From Mycobacterium kyorinense (GTDB taxonomy: Bacteria > Actinomycetota > Actinomycetes > Mycobacteriales > Mycobacteriaceae), in assembly GCF_001672775.1 (NCBI RefSeq), contig NZ_LZKJ01000055.1:1-42984 (forward strand): a DNA stretch of 42,984 nucleotides, written 5' to 3'. How positions within the stretch are numbered: the stretch's first letter is position 1; every line of letters begins with the position of its first letter. The position numbers and the translations under genes were made by a program. The notes under the pieces were generated by a model that saw only the letters and a program-made list of their open reading frames with translations, made no database searches and was not told where the DNA came from. Positions 24,973 through 33,368 of this stretch are shown piece after piece.

Positions 24973-26436
24973 GTGAGTGCTGCACCCGAAACCAGCATCG
25001 TCCTGGCGGACTGCTTCTCCCGTGATCTCCCGGAGATGGCAGTCCGCTGGACGGCCCGGGAGGTTCGACAGCCGCGGCTGCTCGTGCTCAACCAACCTTT
25101 AGCCGCTGAACTGGGTTTCGACGATTCCTGGTTGCGGGGCCCCGACGGGCTGAAGTTTCTGGTCGGCAACCTACTGCCCGCCGGCGCCCAACCCGTCGCG
25201 CAGGCCTACGCCGGACACCAGTTCGGCGGATTTGTCCCGCGTCTGGGCGATGGTCGCGCATTGCTGCTCGGCGAGCGGGTCGACATCCATGGCAACCGTC
25301 GCGACCTGCACCTCAAGGGATCCGGAGCCACACCGTTTGCCCGCGGCGGTGACGGCATGGCCGCAGTCGGCCCGATGCTGCGCGAGTACGTCGTCAGCGA
25401 GGCGATGCACGCTCTGGAAATCCCCACCACCCGATCCCTGGCCGTCATCGCGACCGGGCAGCCGGTGCAACGGGACACACTGCTGCCCGGAGCCGTGCTG
25501 TGCCGCGTCGCAAGCAGCCACCTGCGGGTAGGAAGTTTTCAGTTCGCCGCCGTCGCCCGAGACGTCGACTTACTGCGCCGCCTCGCCGATCACGCGATCA
25601 GCCGGCATTACCCGGCCGCCGCACAGGCCGAGCAGCCTTACCTCGCACTGTTGGATGCGGTGATCGCCGCTCAGGCGTCGCTGGTGGCGCGCTGGATGCT
25701 GGTCGGGTTCGTGCACGGGGTGATGAATACCGACAACATGACGATTTCAGGCGAAACCATCGACTACGGGCCGTGCGCGTTCATGGAAGCCTACGACCCA
25801 GCCACGGTGTTCAGCTCGATCGACTTCTGGGGCCGCTACGCGTACGGCAATCAACCCGCGATGGCCGACTGGAACCTCGGCGCGTTCGCCGAAGCACTTC
25901 TTCCGCTTTTCGCTGAGGACCGGGAGCACGCCGTCGCGCTCGCGCAGGACTCCCTGGGAAGTTTCCGGCAACGCTATGAGGCCGCCTGGTCGGTCGGCAT
26001 GCGGGCCAAGCTCGGGCTGACCGACGGCACTGCCGACGACGTGGCGGCGCCGCTGGTCGCGGAGCTGCTTGGGCTGCTGCAGCACAGCCACGTCGACTAC
26101 ACCTCGTTTTTCCGCCAGCTCGGTCGAGCGGCTCGCGGCGACGCGGAGCCCACCCGCGGACTATTCGTCGATCTGGCCGGGTTCGACGCGTGGCTGGCGC
26201 GCTGGCTGCCGCTGGGGCCGGACGCGACCCTGATGGACCGGGTCAACCCGGTCTACATTCCCCGCAACCATCTCGTCGAGGAGGCCCTCGCCGCGGCTAC
26301 CGGCGGCGATCTGCAGCCGGTCGAGCAGCTGCTCACCGCAGTGACCGCCCCCTATGACGAGCGGCCCGGCCTCGAGCGCTACGCCCAGCCGGCGCCGGAG
26401 GACTTCGGCGCCTACCAGACCTTCTGCGGCACCTGA
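24973..26436 (+). CDS. selO: SelO-family protein adenylyltransferase
   Basis: Protein of 487 residues of the SelO/YdiU (formerly UPF0061) family, pseudokinases that transfer AMP to protein hydroxyls. Family signatures are intact: [20 protein letters not shown] near residues 76-95, [15 protein letters not shown] near 113-127, and the metal-binding HGVMNTDNM at 248-256 with Asp264 in [14 protein letters not shown]. The C-terminal half continues to RNHLVEEAL and YAQPAPEDF. The bacterial form ends without a selenocysteine. Family members protect against oxidative stress by AMPylating redox proteins. The start is GTG at 24973. No operon partner is evident. Confidence 0.93.
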   Translation: MSAAPETSIVLADCFSRDLPEMAVRWTAREVRQPRLLVLNQPLAAELGFDDSWLRGPDGLKFLVGNLLPAGAQPVAQAYAGHQFGGFVPRLGDGRALLLGERVDIHGNRRDLHLKGSGATPFARGGDGMAAVGPMLREYVVSEAMHALEIPTTRSLAVIATGQPVQRDTLLPGAVLCRVASSHLRVGSFQFAAVARDVDLLRRLADHAISRHYPAAAQAEQPYLALLDAVIAAQASLVARWMLVGFVHGVMNTDNMTISGETIDYGPCAFMEAYDPATVFSSIDFWGRYAYGNQPAMADWNLGAFAEALLPLFAEDREHAVALAQDSLGSFRQRYEAAWSVGMRAKLGLTDGTADDVAAPLVAELLGLLQHSHVDYTSFFRQLGRAARGDAEPTRGLFVDLAGFDAWLARWLPLGPDATLMDRVNPVYIPRNHLVEEALAAATGGDLQPVEQLLTAVTAPYDERPGLERYAQPAPEDFGAYQTFCGT

Positions 26437-26457
26437 GGTTTGGGCTCGGCCGGCGGG

Positions 26458-26955
26458 CTAACCGCCGACCTCGGCGGGCAAGGGTGGCGGCAACGGCGTG
26501 GATGGCGTTGCGGTGGCGGGCGCTGACGGCGTGGGCGCCTTGGGGGCTGGCGCCCCGTGGAAGTCCACCATCGGTTCGTCGCGGATCACCTCATCGCCCG
26601 CGCTGACGACCAAAGAGCTTGCTGTGACGGTGTACTCGATGCCGTCGTTTTCCGCGACAAACTTTCCGTTGGCGGACTGCGAGGCCGGGCGGATCAAGGT
26701 AGCCCCGTCGCGCACCCGCACGCCGCGGTACTCGTATTGGCCGGCCGGTGTTTTGCAGATCGCCACCCGTGAGGTCTCAGTGCTGCCAAACACCACCGTG
26801 GAATTCGGTGTACTGCACCGCGCGGTGGAGTCGAGGTAACCCTGGTCGTCGGTGGCGGGCGCCGCCTGCGCCGACGGCAGCGGCATGAGCAGCCACGCTG
26901 CCCACGCTGCTGCTGCGACGGCGGAGCGGAGGCTGGAACACCCGGCGGACGACAT
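26458..26955 (-). CDS. Small exported protein with a proline-rich tail
   Basis: Protein of 165 residues with a Sec-type signal peptide: the hydrophobic stretch at residues 11-24 leads to a likely cleavage after SAQA (28-31). The mature part has about 100 residues with Cys pairs (CSTPNSTVVF and VAICKTPAG) that could form a disulfide. It ends in an Ala/Pro/Thr-rich tail (about 135-165), which is common in mycobacterial cell-wall proteins. I recognise no family. The ATG at 26955 places the signal sequence at the N-terminus; a longer reading would bury it. It is convergent with selO and divergent from the CsbD-like gene. Confidence 0.78.
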   Translation of the reverse strand: MSSAGCSSLRSAVAAAAWAAWLLMPLPSAQAAPATDDQGYLDSTARCSTPNSTVVFGSTETSRVAICKTPAGQYEYRGVRVRDGATLIRPASQSANGKFVAENDGIEYTVTASSLVVSAGDEVIRDEPMVDFHGAPAPKAPTPSAPATATPSTPLPPPLPAEVGG

Positions 26956-27208
26956 CGACGTCCACCAGACCACGACCGGTCGTGTTGTGCGAGGCGCCAC
27001 GCCGAGTCCGGGCGATCTCTGCGGAAAAGCGCGTTCGCCGATGGCTGTGAAGTCAGTCACCGAGAGGTCGGCTTTCACCAGCTCACATCAAGTAGCGAGC
27101 CGCTGCGAACCAAGCTGCCTCGTTTGCCGAGGTTTGCGTTCCACCCGCTGCGGGAACTGAATCGGCTGAGACGGTCGAATGCCGTCGAGCTACGAAATTG
27201 GAGGAAAT
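26956..27208. other. Divergent intergenic region between the exported protein and CsbD-like genes
   Basis: Longest non-coding gap of the window (253 bp). It should hold promoters for both divergent genes. The only element I can point to is the SigF-like motif at 27132-27157. Confidence 0.6.
27132..27157 (+). promoter_or_regulatory. SigF-like promoter candidate for the CsbD-like gene
   Basis: GTTT (27132-27135) is separated by 16 bases from GGGAAC (27152-27157), close to the mycobacterial SigF pattern GTTT-N(15-17)-GGGTAT, with two mismatches at the end of the second box. The second box ends about 51 bp before the GTG start. CsbD-type genes are commonly under stress sigma factors, which supports the call, but the match is imperfect. 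Confidence 0.35.
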
Positions 27209-27454
27209 GTGTCGGACAAGAGCGGGCCTGGGGAAGCCATCAGGGGCGTCGTCGAAGGCGCCAAAGGGTTGGCCAAAGAAGCCGCCGGCGCGGTGACCGG
27301 CAACGACGAAATGGTCGAGGAGGCGAAGGCTCAGCAAGATAAAGCCGAAGCCCAGCGCAACGCGGCGCGCAAGGAAGCCGAAGCCGAAGCGGCCCGCGGT
27401 AGCGCGAAGGCCGCCGAAGCGCGTCAGAAGGCCAACCAGGACAACAACGACTAA
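27209..27454 (+). CDS. CsbD-like small stress protein
   Basis: Small hydrophilic protein of 81 residues, rich in Ala, Glu, Lys and Gln. An N-terminal CsbD-type segment (GEAIRGVVEGAKGLAKEAAGAVTGND, about residues 8-33) precedes a long charged helix. It resembles the mycobacterial CsbD/microaggregate-binding-type small proteins. CsbD proteins are general stress proteins of unknown mechanism. GTG at 27209 is preferred to an ATG 30 bases upstream because GGAGG lies just ahead of it. The gene is followed directly by a strong intrinsic terminator, so it is likely transcribed alone and at high level. Confidence 0.8.
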   Translation: MSDKSGPGEAIRGVVEGAKGLAKEAAGAVTGNDEMVEEAKAQQDKAEAQRNAARKEAEAEAARGSAKAAEARQKANQDNND

Positions 27455-27463
27455 CACCTCGGC

Positions 27464-27507
27464 AGAATGGGCCCAGCTGGATTACCGCTGGGCCCATTCT
27501 CGTTTTT
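27464..27507 (+). terminator. Strong intrinsic terminator
   Basis: A perfect 14-pair stem, AGAATGGGCCCAGC (27464-27477) with GCTGGGCCCATTCT (27487-27500), has a nine-base loop and is followed by CG then TTTTT at 27503-27507. It lies 10 bases after the CsbD-like stop. A stem-plus-U-tract terminator this clean is uncommon in mycobacteria. Confidence 0.9.
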
Positions 27508-27568
27508 ATGCCGGATTCAGCGGATGGAGTGGCAGCGGGTTGGCTGCTAAGGGATGCTGGGAATCGCA

Positions 27569-28153
27569 ATGGCTGACATCACCATGTTGATCCTCGCCGA
27601 CCACGACTGGTTCCGCGAACGGTTCGCCAAGCTGGATTACCTGCAGGCGCAGACACCCCTCGACCCGGTGGCACTCGAGCGGGTATGGCATCCGTTGGCC
27701 GACAAGCTCGATCTTCACGCCTACATCGAAGAGAAGATCTTTTACCCTCAACTGCTGACGCGCGGTGCCGATGATCCCGAAGGGGAGACGCTCGATGCCA
27801 TCGGTGATCACAACGACATTCGCGACGGGGTGCGGGCTGCCAACGGATGCCGGGTCGGCACACAGGAGTGGTGGGAAGCGGTCGGACGCACCCGAGTCGC
27901 CAATGATGACCACATGGCCGAAGAAGAGCGGGAAGGGCTCTCGGACTTTCGTCGTCATGCCCCGATCGGTCTTCGTGAGGCGCTCGGGCGGCAATACAGC
28001 GAGTTCATGTCCGCGCATCCAACCACCGAGGGTGTGCCGATCGTTGATCGCGACCCCGAAAGCTACGTCGAGGAAGTCGCGCGCACCGCGCAGTTCAAAG
28101 CCTCCGAGCGCACCGACTTTTCGCTTCATATCGGCAGCCTGAAAGGTCAATGA
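27569..28153 (+). CDS. Hemerythrin-domain protein
   Basis: Hemerythrin/HHE-family protein of 194 residues, probably a cytoplasmic four-helix bundle that binds a diiron site. Candidate ligands are spaced as expected: His12 in ADHDWF, His50 and Glu54 in LHAYIEEKIFYP, His81 in GDHNDIRDGV, and His115 and Glu119 in DDHMAEEE. Such proteins sense or buffer oxygen, nitric oxide or iron. ATG 27569 is favoured because GGGAA precedes it by six bases; an ATG at 27554 would add five residues. It follows the CsbD-like gene and its terminator, so it needs its own promoter. Confidence 0.92.
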   Translation: MADITMLILADHDWFRERFAKLDYLQAQTPLDPVALERVWHPLADKLDLHAYIEEKIFYPQLLTRGADDPEGETLDAIGDHNDIRDGVRAANGCRVGTQEWWEAVGRTRVANDDHMAEEEREGLSDFRRHAPIGLREALGRQYSEFMSAHPTTEGVPIVDRDPESYVEEVARTAQFKASERTDFSLHIGSLKGQ

Positions 28154-28177
28154 GCATAGCGCGGTTACGCTATCCGT

Positions 28178-28444
28178 GTGAGCAGCAAGCAAGTCGCCGG
28201 TGGGGTGGTCCACGAGTTGCCGGCAGATCTGCGTGAGGCGCTGATCGTCAACTCCACGGCACTGGCCGCCTGGAACGACATCACGCCGTTGGCGCGCAAC
28301 GAGTTCATCTGCTGGGTCGAGGACGCCAAGCAGGAGAAGACGCGCGAACGCCGGATTCGCCGGACCCAGGAGGAATTGGAAGAGGGCAAGCGCCGACCCT
28401 GCTGTTGGCCGGGCTGCAAGCACCGCGAGCGCAACGGCAGGTGA
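28178..28444 (+). CDS. YdeI/OmpD-associated (OmdA) family small protein
   Basis: Protein of 88 residues matching the C-terminal domain of the YdeI/OmpD-associated family. VHELPADLREALIVNSTALAAWNDITPLARNEFICWVEDAKQ spans most of the domain, followed by RERRIRRTQEELEEGKRRPCCWPGCKH. The first 13 residues are short, so only this one domain is present. The role is unknown; in other bacteria relatives are linked to antimicrobial-peptide or bacteriocin resistance. The start is GTG at 28178. It converges on the P450 gene across an 18-bp gap. Confidence 0.82.
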   Translation: MSSKQVAGGVVHELPADLREALIVNSTALAAWNDITPLARNEFICWVEDAKQEKTRERRIRRTQEELEEGKRRPCCWPGCKHRERNGR

Positions 28445-28462
28445 GCGCGGCCTGGCCCTGCC

Positions 28463-29659
28463 TTATCCGGTCTTGACGGGGAGGTGCGCCCAACCGCGAA
28501 CGCTGGACGTGTGGGCCATGACCGCGTTGTCGTAGTCGACTTCCCAGTCCGTCCAGCGCGTGAGGACCTCTTCGAAGGCGACCCGGGCCTCGAGCCGGGC
28601 CAATGCAGCGCCGAGGCAAAAGTGCAGCCCCCGACCGAAACTCAGATGCCCTCCCTCTCGGTGGACGTCGTAGCGATCGGGATCGGTGAAGCGCGTTTCG
28701 TCGCGATTGGCTGATCCGTTGAGTAACAACATGTAGGACCCCTCGGCCACGATGTGCCCGTAAAGCTCTGTGTCGCAAGCAACGTAACGTGCCTGGACCG
28801 GTGACGGGGCCTGGTAGCGCAAGGTCTCCTCGACCGCGGAGGCGATCAGCGACGGTTCGGCAACGAGTTCGCGTCGTTGATCGGGATGTTCGCCGAGCAG
28901 CTGCCCCATGAAGCCGATCAGCCGAGCGGTGGTTTCGTTGCCCGCGCCGGCGATCATCGCGGTGTACGCCAGGACTTCGGTGCGGTCGAGCGGGCGCAGC
29001 GATCCGGACTGGTCTTCGATCTGTGCGTTGAGCAGATCCGTCATCAGATCATCGGACGGGTGCGTGGCTCGCCAGTCGATGTATTCGGCGAACATCGTGA
29101 TCGCATCTTCGAAGATGGTCGGACTGATGTCCCCCTGCTGCCGGTCGACAGCTATGCGCTCGTTGTTGCGATCGCGAATAAGCTGTTGCCCGTCCTCTGG
29201 AATGCCCAACAGGTAACCGATCGTGCGCATCGGCATGATCGCACCGAGATCGGCGACGAAGTCAAAGCCATCCCGATCACGAAGCGGATCCAGTGCACGC
29301 GAACAGAAATCCCGCACCATCCCTTCGACGGCCAGCATCCGGCGCGGAGTGAACACCCCCGACAACAAGCGTCGGTGCAAGTCGTGCAACGGTGGATCCT
29401 CGAACAGCAGAATTCCCGGCGGCACTTCGATGCCGCTGAACAGAATGTCGGCGGTGGTGCCGCGGCCGGACCGATAGGTCTGCCAATCGAGTAGCGCCCG
29501 GGCGACGTCGTCATAGCGGCTCAACGCATAAAAGTTGTACTTCTCGTTGAAGTACAGCGGCGCCTCCGCGCGCATCCGCTGCCAGATCGGGTACGGATCG
29601 TCGTCGATCTCGAAGTCAAATGGGTCGTAGTACAGCTCGGCGGTCGGGTTGGTGATCAC
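28463..29659 (-). CDS. Cytochrome P450 monooxygenase
   Basis: Bacterial class I P450 of 398 residues. The I-helix oxygen-binding motif AGAGNETTA, the K-helix EETLRY (E-x-x-R) and the heme loop FGRGLHFCLGAALARLE with axial Cys348 are all intact. It needs a ferredoxin and reductase, which are not encoded nearby. GTG at 29659 is favoured over a GTG at 29686 because GGAGAAGGGA precedes it. It is separated by 39 bp from the AveC-like gene upstream, in an operon that starts with a 38-residue membrane peptide. The CYP family cannot be assigned by eye. AveC-like neighbours suggest a hydrophobic, possibly terpenoid or polyketide-like substrate (inference). Confidence 0.95.
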   Translation of the reverse strand: MITNPTAELYYDPFDFEIDDDPYPIWQRMRAEAPLYFNEKYNFYALSRYDDVARALLDWQTYRSGRGTTADILFSGIEVPPGILLFEDPPLHDLHRRLLSGVFTPRRMLAVEGMVRDFCSRALDPLRDRDGFDFVADLGAIMPMRTIGYLLGIPEDGQQLIRDRNNERIAVDRQQGDISPTIFEDAITMFAEYIDWRATHPSDDLMTDLLNAQIEDQSGSLRPLDRTEVLAYTAMIAGAGNETTARLIGFMGQLLGEHPDQRRELVAEPSLIASAVEETLRYQAPSPVQARYVACDTELYGHIVAEGSYMLLLNGSANRDETRFTDPDRYDVHREGGHLSFGRGLHFCLGAALARLEARVAFEEVLTRWTDWEVDYDNAVMAHTSSVRGWAHLPVKTG

Positions 29660-29698
29660 TGATCCCTTCTCCTTGCTTCGAACCACACCTGGACGTCC

Positions 29699-30484
29699 CT
29701 ACCGCGGTTGGTTTTCCACCCCGGAGAACAGCGGCGCCGTCGGACCTGCGGTCACCCATCCGCCCAGCTTGGTCGCGAGGTGCGGCGCGAACACCGCTCC
29801 GTAGAGCAGGTTTCCGACGATGACGACCGCGACGATGGACAGCACCGACGACTGCAGACGGCCCTTCGCCCGCTTGTCGGCCCACATCTCGATGACGTTT
29901 CGGCCCTCGGCATCGGTGCGTCCGAGCAGGTAGGTGAAGACCATCATCTGCACGCCCATCGCAAGGGAGTCGTAAATCGGATACTGGTGCTTGGTCCCCT
30001 CCGACACCGCAAGCCCCGGGATCACATAGCCATAGTGGAAGATGCCCAGCCGTGCCCCCAGCATGGCGTTGAAAAAGAAGGCCCAGCAGAAGCCCACGAC
30101 GAGGCCGACGGTGAGCAGCGTGAATGGTCTGCGCCAGTGGAACTTTGCGCTCAGCCACCGTCCCACTGCGGCACCGATGACGGCCGGCAGCACGAAGTAG
30201 GAGATGTAGCCGATGGGCACGGACGAGGGCAGCCCACCCCACGTCATGTTCAACGGCCACCACGAGGGCATCCGCGGCAGCGCGGGCGGGAACTGCGCGT
30301 ACATCGCCCAGTCATAGGGCGCTTCGATCCACGAGAACGAGACCGCCGAGATGCTCAGCAGGAGCAGCGGGTGCACGCGGCGGCGCCGCAAGCTCAGGTA
30401 CACACCGATCGCAAGGAAGCCAATACCCCCGATGTAGGCGAAGGCAAGGCCGGCCTTCAGCAGTGGGGTCAACTCCGCGCTCAC
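29699..30484 (-). CDS. AveC-family membrane protein (spirocyclase-like)
   Basis: Polytopic membrane protein of 261 residues that resembles the AveC family, the spirocyclase/dehydratase of avermectin biosynthesis, of which mycobacteria carry several uncharacterised members. At least six hydrophobic helices are visible, with the family-like stretch WGGLPSSVPIGYISYFVLP in the middle and a conserved IEAPYDWAMYAQFP loop earlier. The GTG start at 30484 overlaps the stop of the 38-residue peptide gene as GTGA. It is shorter than the roughly 340-residue relatives I recall, and a longer N-terminal reading would be supported only by a frame that also covers the small gene. The catalytic role in mycobacteria is not established. 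Confidence 0.8.
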   Translation of the reverse strand: MSAELTPLLKAGLAFAYIGGIGFLAIGVYLSLRRRRVHPLLLLSISAVSFSWIEAPYDWAMYAQFPPALPRMPSWWPLNMTWGGLPSSVPIGYISYFVLPAVIGAAVGRWLSAKFHWRRPFTLLTVGLVVGFCWAFFFNAMLGARLGIFHYGYVIPGLAVSEGTKHQYPIYDSLAMGVQMMVFTYLLGRTDAEGRNVIEMWADKRAKGRLQSSVLSIVAVVIVGNLLYGAVFAPHLATKLGGWVTAGPTAPLFSGVENQPR

Positions 30485-30597
30485 CGGTCGTCCTCGTGGC
30501 TGGCGGCCGCGCGTGCTTCGGGATCGAAATAGCTGACCAGGCCGAACACCAGGACGATCAGTCCGAACAACGTGCCGAGCATGATGACCGCGCCCAC
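30481..30597 (-). CDS. 38-residue single-pass membrane peptide
   Basis: Very short gene for 38 residues: one hydrophobic helix from about residue 3 to 22 (VIMLGTLFGLIVLVFGLV), followed by a polar acidic tail (YFDPEARAAASHEDDR). The GTG start at 30597 has GGAAGGGG seven bases upstream, and the stop overlaps the start of the AveC-like gene as GTGA. It is the first gene of the P450 operon, downstream of an 18-bp palindrome. I recognise no homolog. Its placement parallels the tiny membrane peptides near the NorQ/NorD-type operon. Confidence 0.72.
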   Translation of the reverse strand: MGAVIMLGTLFGLIVLVFGLVSYFDPEARAAASHEDDR

Positions 30598-30633
30598 GCC
30601 GATGCCCCTTCCGATACCGACTCCGTACCGTAC

Positions 30634-30651
30634 AGATAGTGGACACTATCT
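30634..30651. promoter_or_regulatory. 18-bp palindromic operator between TetR 3 and the P450 operon
   Basis: Arms AGATAGTG and CACTATCT flank a two-base GA centre. It lies about 37 bp upstream of the small-peptide start and 72 bp upstream of the TetR 3 start, in the shared divergent gap. A related half-site ACTATCTT lies at 30669-30676. It is most likely the binding site of the divergent TetR. Confidence 0.72.
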
Positions 30652-30722
30652 TAAAGATCCGGTGATCGCGACTATCTTCGAAGCCGTCCACCGCCGAGAC
30701 GCGGTCCGAGGAGTGAATATCC

Positions 30723-31388
30723 GTGCCCCAGCGCCCTGCCGCCAAGAAGCCGACTGCGGTCGAGACGGCGGCCCGTACTGCACGTCGGCCGCGCGGTGCT
30801 CCGCGGACACTGCTGCTCGGTGCTGCGCGTGATCTCTTCGCCCGCCGCGACTACCGCAGCACGACGACCCGCGAAATCGCAGAAGCCGCAGGGGTCACCG
30901 AGCATCTGCTCTTCCGCCACTTCGGGTCGAAAGCGGGTCTGTTCCGGGAGGCCCTGGTGCTACCGTTCACCGACTTCGTCGATGAGTTCGGCCGGACGTG
31001 GCAATCGGTGGTGCCCGAGGAAACCGACGAAGAGGAGCTGGCGCGGCATTTCGTCGGGCACCTGTACGACGTGCTGGTGGAACACCGCGGGCTGCTGCTG
31101 ACGCTGCTTGCCTCGGAGACGCTCGGCGACGAGGAAATCGCCGACGCCGGCATTGCCGACATCGGCCGCGCGCTGAGGGTGCTCGGTCAGATCAGCGCGG
31201 AGGGCATGCATCTCCGCGGGCTGCGCTCCGGCCAGCCGGACCTACCGGCCCACTCGACCGTGGCGATGATCGCCGGCATGGCGGCATTACGATCCACCTT
31301 TTTCGGCCCTAACCAGCCGTCGCGCGAAGCCATCGTCGACGAACTCGTCCAAGCGACCCTGCACGGCTTCCTGCACCGGCAGGCCTGA
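30723..31388 (+). CDS. TetR-family regulator 3
   Basis: TetR/AcrR-type regulator of 221 residues. A basic N-terminal arm (residues 1-28) is followed by the helix-turn-helix (RTLLLGAARDLF, then TTTREIAEAAGVTEHLLFRHF, residues about 28-70). The C-terminal ligand domain has LASETLGDEEIADAGI and MIAGMAALRSTFFGP. It is not closely related to TetR 1 and 2. The GTG start follows GAGGAG with nine bases between. It is divergent from the peptide/AveC/P450 operon and convergent with an SDR gene 16 bp away. It likely represses the divergent operon from the palindrome at 30634-30651. Confidence 0.9.
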   Translation: MPQRPAAKKPTAVETAARTARRPRGAPRTLLLGAARDLFARRDYRSTTTREIAEAAGVTEHLLFRHFGSKAGLFREALVLPFTDFVDEFGRTWQSVVPEETDEEELARHFVGHLYDVLVEHRGLLLTLLASETLGDEEIADAGIADIGRALRVLGQISAEGMHLRGLRSGQPDLPAHSTVAMIAGMAALRSTFFGPNQPSREAIVDELVQATLHGFLHRQA

Positions 31389-31404
31389 GCGTATCCCTTG
31401 CAGT

Positions 31405-32241
31405 TCAATTGTTTTCGGTGGCCATTCTGGCTCTCTCCTTCATCGAGGCGACCACTCCGCCGTCGCTGAGGATATCGGTGCCGGTGAGGTAACCGGCTTT
31501 GTCGCTCGCGCAGAAGGCCAGCAACTCCGCCATCTCTTCGGGTGTGCCCCACCGTGGCACCGCGGCGTCGGCGACCAGCGCGCCGGCTCCAGCGTGCTCC
31601 TCAAGCCGGCCCATCTCGGTGTCGATGGAACCCGGGGAAACCGAAACGATGCGGATGCCCCGGCCGGTGAACCGTTCGGCCTGGAAGGTCGAGTACCACC
31701 GGACGAAGCTCTTGCTGATCGCGTACGCCAAACCGGAGCGGGCTTCCTCGGGAACGAGGCTGCACACCGACGCCATTTCCGTCATGAAACGGGCTTCGTC
31801 TTTTAGTGCCAGCGGGAAATGCTCTGCCGGGACGAGGTTTTCGGGCAATAAATGGGCGGCCATCGATGCCACGTTGACGATTGCAGAGCCTTCCCCGGCC
31901 ATGTAGAAGGCCTCGTTGACGTTCAGCGTGCCGATCGCGTTGGTCCGCATGACGTAGTCGGCATCACCCATGCTGGGACTGACCCCGGCAGTGTGGATCA
32001 CCGAGGCCACCGTCCCCAGACCGGATGCGGTTTCGAGTAGCTCGGTGACTGCCTGTCGGTCGGTGACATCACAGTCGACGGCCGTGGCGGTGATCCCGAG
32101 ATCCTGCAACGCCTCGGCCGCAGTCTGCAGCCGGTCCTGCCTGACGTCGCAGAGGACAAGAGCGCGGTCTCGGCCGACGATCTTGGCCGTGGCCACACCC
32201 ATCCCGCCCGCACCGCCGGTGATGACCGCTACTTGATTCAT
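31405..32241 (-). CDS. SDR of the hydroxysteroid-dehydrogenase type
   Basis: SDR of 278 residues. The dinucleotide motif GGAGGMG is at 9-15, Ser126 lies in VASMAAH, and Tyr173 and Lys177 form YAISK. About 46 residues separate Ser and Tyr instead of the usual 12, an insertion also seen in 3-alpha-hydroxysteroid and coniferyl-alcohol dehydrogenases. The C-terminus has SPGSIDTEM and LTGTDILSDGG. The ATG overlaps the stop of the upstream acyl-CoA dehydrogenase gene as ATGA (32238-32241), so this is the last gene of the catabolic operon. It probably oxidises a hydroxyl intermediate (inference). Confidence 0.88.
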   Translation of the reverse strand: MNQVAVITGGAGGMGVATAKIVGRDRALVLCDVRQDRLQTAAEALQDLGITATAVDCDVTDRQAVTELLETASGLGTVASVIHTAGVSPSMGDADYVMRTNAIGTLNVNEAFYMAGEGSAIVNVASMAAHLLPENLVPAEHFPLALKDEARFMTEMASVCSLVPEEARSGLAYAISKSFVRWYSTFQAERFTGRGIRIVSVSPGSIDTEMGRLEEHAGAGALVADAAVPRWGTPEEMAELLAFCASDKAGYLTGTDILSDGGVVASMKERARMATENN

Positions 32242-33368
32242 AGGTTCGTCTTCGTCAGCTCGGCGTATCGCATGAGGTGGTGGTCGGTAGTTCCGAACTC
32301 GTATTGGATTGCGGTGAGCCGCTTGAAGTAATGCCCGATGGCCAGCTCTTCGGTCATCCCCATGCCTCCGTGCAACTGCACAGCCTGCTGGCCGATGAAC
32401 CGTGCCGCTCGGCCGACGGTGGCTTTACCCGCCGACACCGCCCGGGCACGGGTCGCCTCGTCGGCTTCGAGTTTGAGGATCGCGAGATAGACCGCGGCGA
32501 CGGACTGCTCGAGTTCCATATACATGTCGACCATTCGGTGCTGCAGCACCTGAAAACCACCGATCGGCTGCCCGAATTGCTGGCGCTGTTTGCAGTATTC
32601 GACGGTGTCCGCCAGAACTTTTCGCATGCAGCCCACCGCTTCGGAGCAGATCGCCGCGGTGCCCTCGTCGCGTGCCCGGGCCAACGAGGAACCTGCCCGG
32701 CCCGGCTCGCCGAGTAGCGCCTCGGCCGGCAGCCGCAGATCGTGGAACGTGAGGTCGGCCGCGCGGCGGTCATCGATGGTTCGATACGGATGCACTTCGA
32801 TACCGGCTGAGCCGACATCGGTGAGGAACAACGAGATTCCGTCGACGCCCGGCGTGTGAGCGGTGATCAGCAGGTGTGTCGCCAACGGGGCAGCCACGAC
32901 CGTGATCTTGGCGCCGTTCAACACCCAGCCCTCGCTGTCGGGTTCGGCCTGCGCCGACACCTCCTGCCAGCGATCACCTGAGTCCGGCTCGGCGGCGGCC
33001 AACGCCACAATCGCAGAGCCGCCAATGATCTTCTCCAGCACCGCTGTCGCCGCTCGGCCGCCTGCCCGACGCAACAGTCCACCGGCAACCACAACCGTTT
33101 CCACGTACGGTTCGACCACCAGCGCATGCCCCAATGCCTCGCTGATGATCATGAGTTCCACTGGGCCGCCGCCGATTCCGCCGCTATCTTCGGGCAACGT
33201 AGCTCCCAGAATGCCCAGCTCCGTCGCAAAGCCGCGCCAGATGTCGGGCTGCCAACCGGGACCGGTCTTAGCGGCTTGGCGACTCTTGTCCAAGGTGTAC
33301 CGAGCGGCGAGAAACTTCGCGAGCCCGTCGCGCAATAGTTCCTGCTCATTGGTCAGATTGAAGTCCAT
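32238..33368 (-). CDS. Acyl-CoA dehydrogenase, second subunit-type (FadE)
   Basis: FAD-dependent acyl-CoA dehydrogenase family protein of 376 residues. Family features include the N-terminal helical domain, EPDSG in the middle domain, and a C-terminal QLHGGMGMTEELAIGHYFKR (about 332-351). It starts directly after the stop of an unlike FadE gene (TAG then ATG). In mycobacteria, side-by-side unlike FadE genes often encode the two halves of an alpha2beta2 enzyme acting on bulky CoA esters, such as steroid side chains. This one keeps the QxxGGxG FAD motif, while its neighbour does not; that complementary pattern supports a heteromer (inference). The substrate is unknown. Confidence 0.9.
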   Translation of the reverse strand: MDFNLTNEQELLRDGLAKFLAARYTLDKSRQAAKTGPGWQPDIWRGFATELGILGATLPEDSGGIGGGPVELMIISEALGHALVVEPYVETVVVAGGLLRRAGGRAATAVLEKIIGGSAIVALAAAEPDSGDRWQEVSAQAEPDSEGWVLNGAKITVVAAPLATHLLITAHTPGVDGISLFLTDVGSAGIEVHPYRTIDDRRAADLTFHDLRLPAEALLGEPGRAGSSLARARDEGTAAICSEAVGCMRKVLADTVEYCKQRQQFGQPIGGFQVLQHRMVDMYMELEQSVAAVYLAILKLEADEATRARAVSAGKATVGRAARFIGQQAVQLHGGMGMTEELAIGHYFKRLTAIQYEFGTTDHHLMRYAELTKTNL

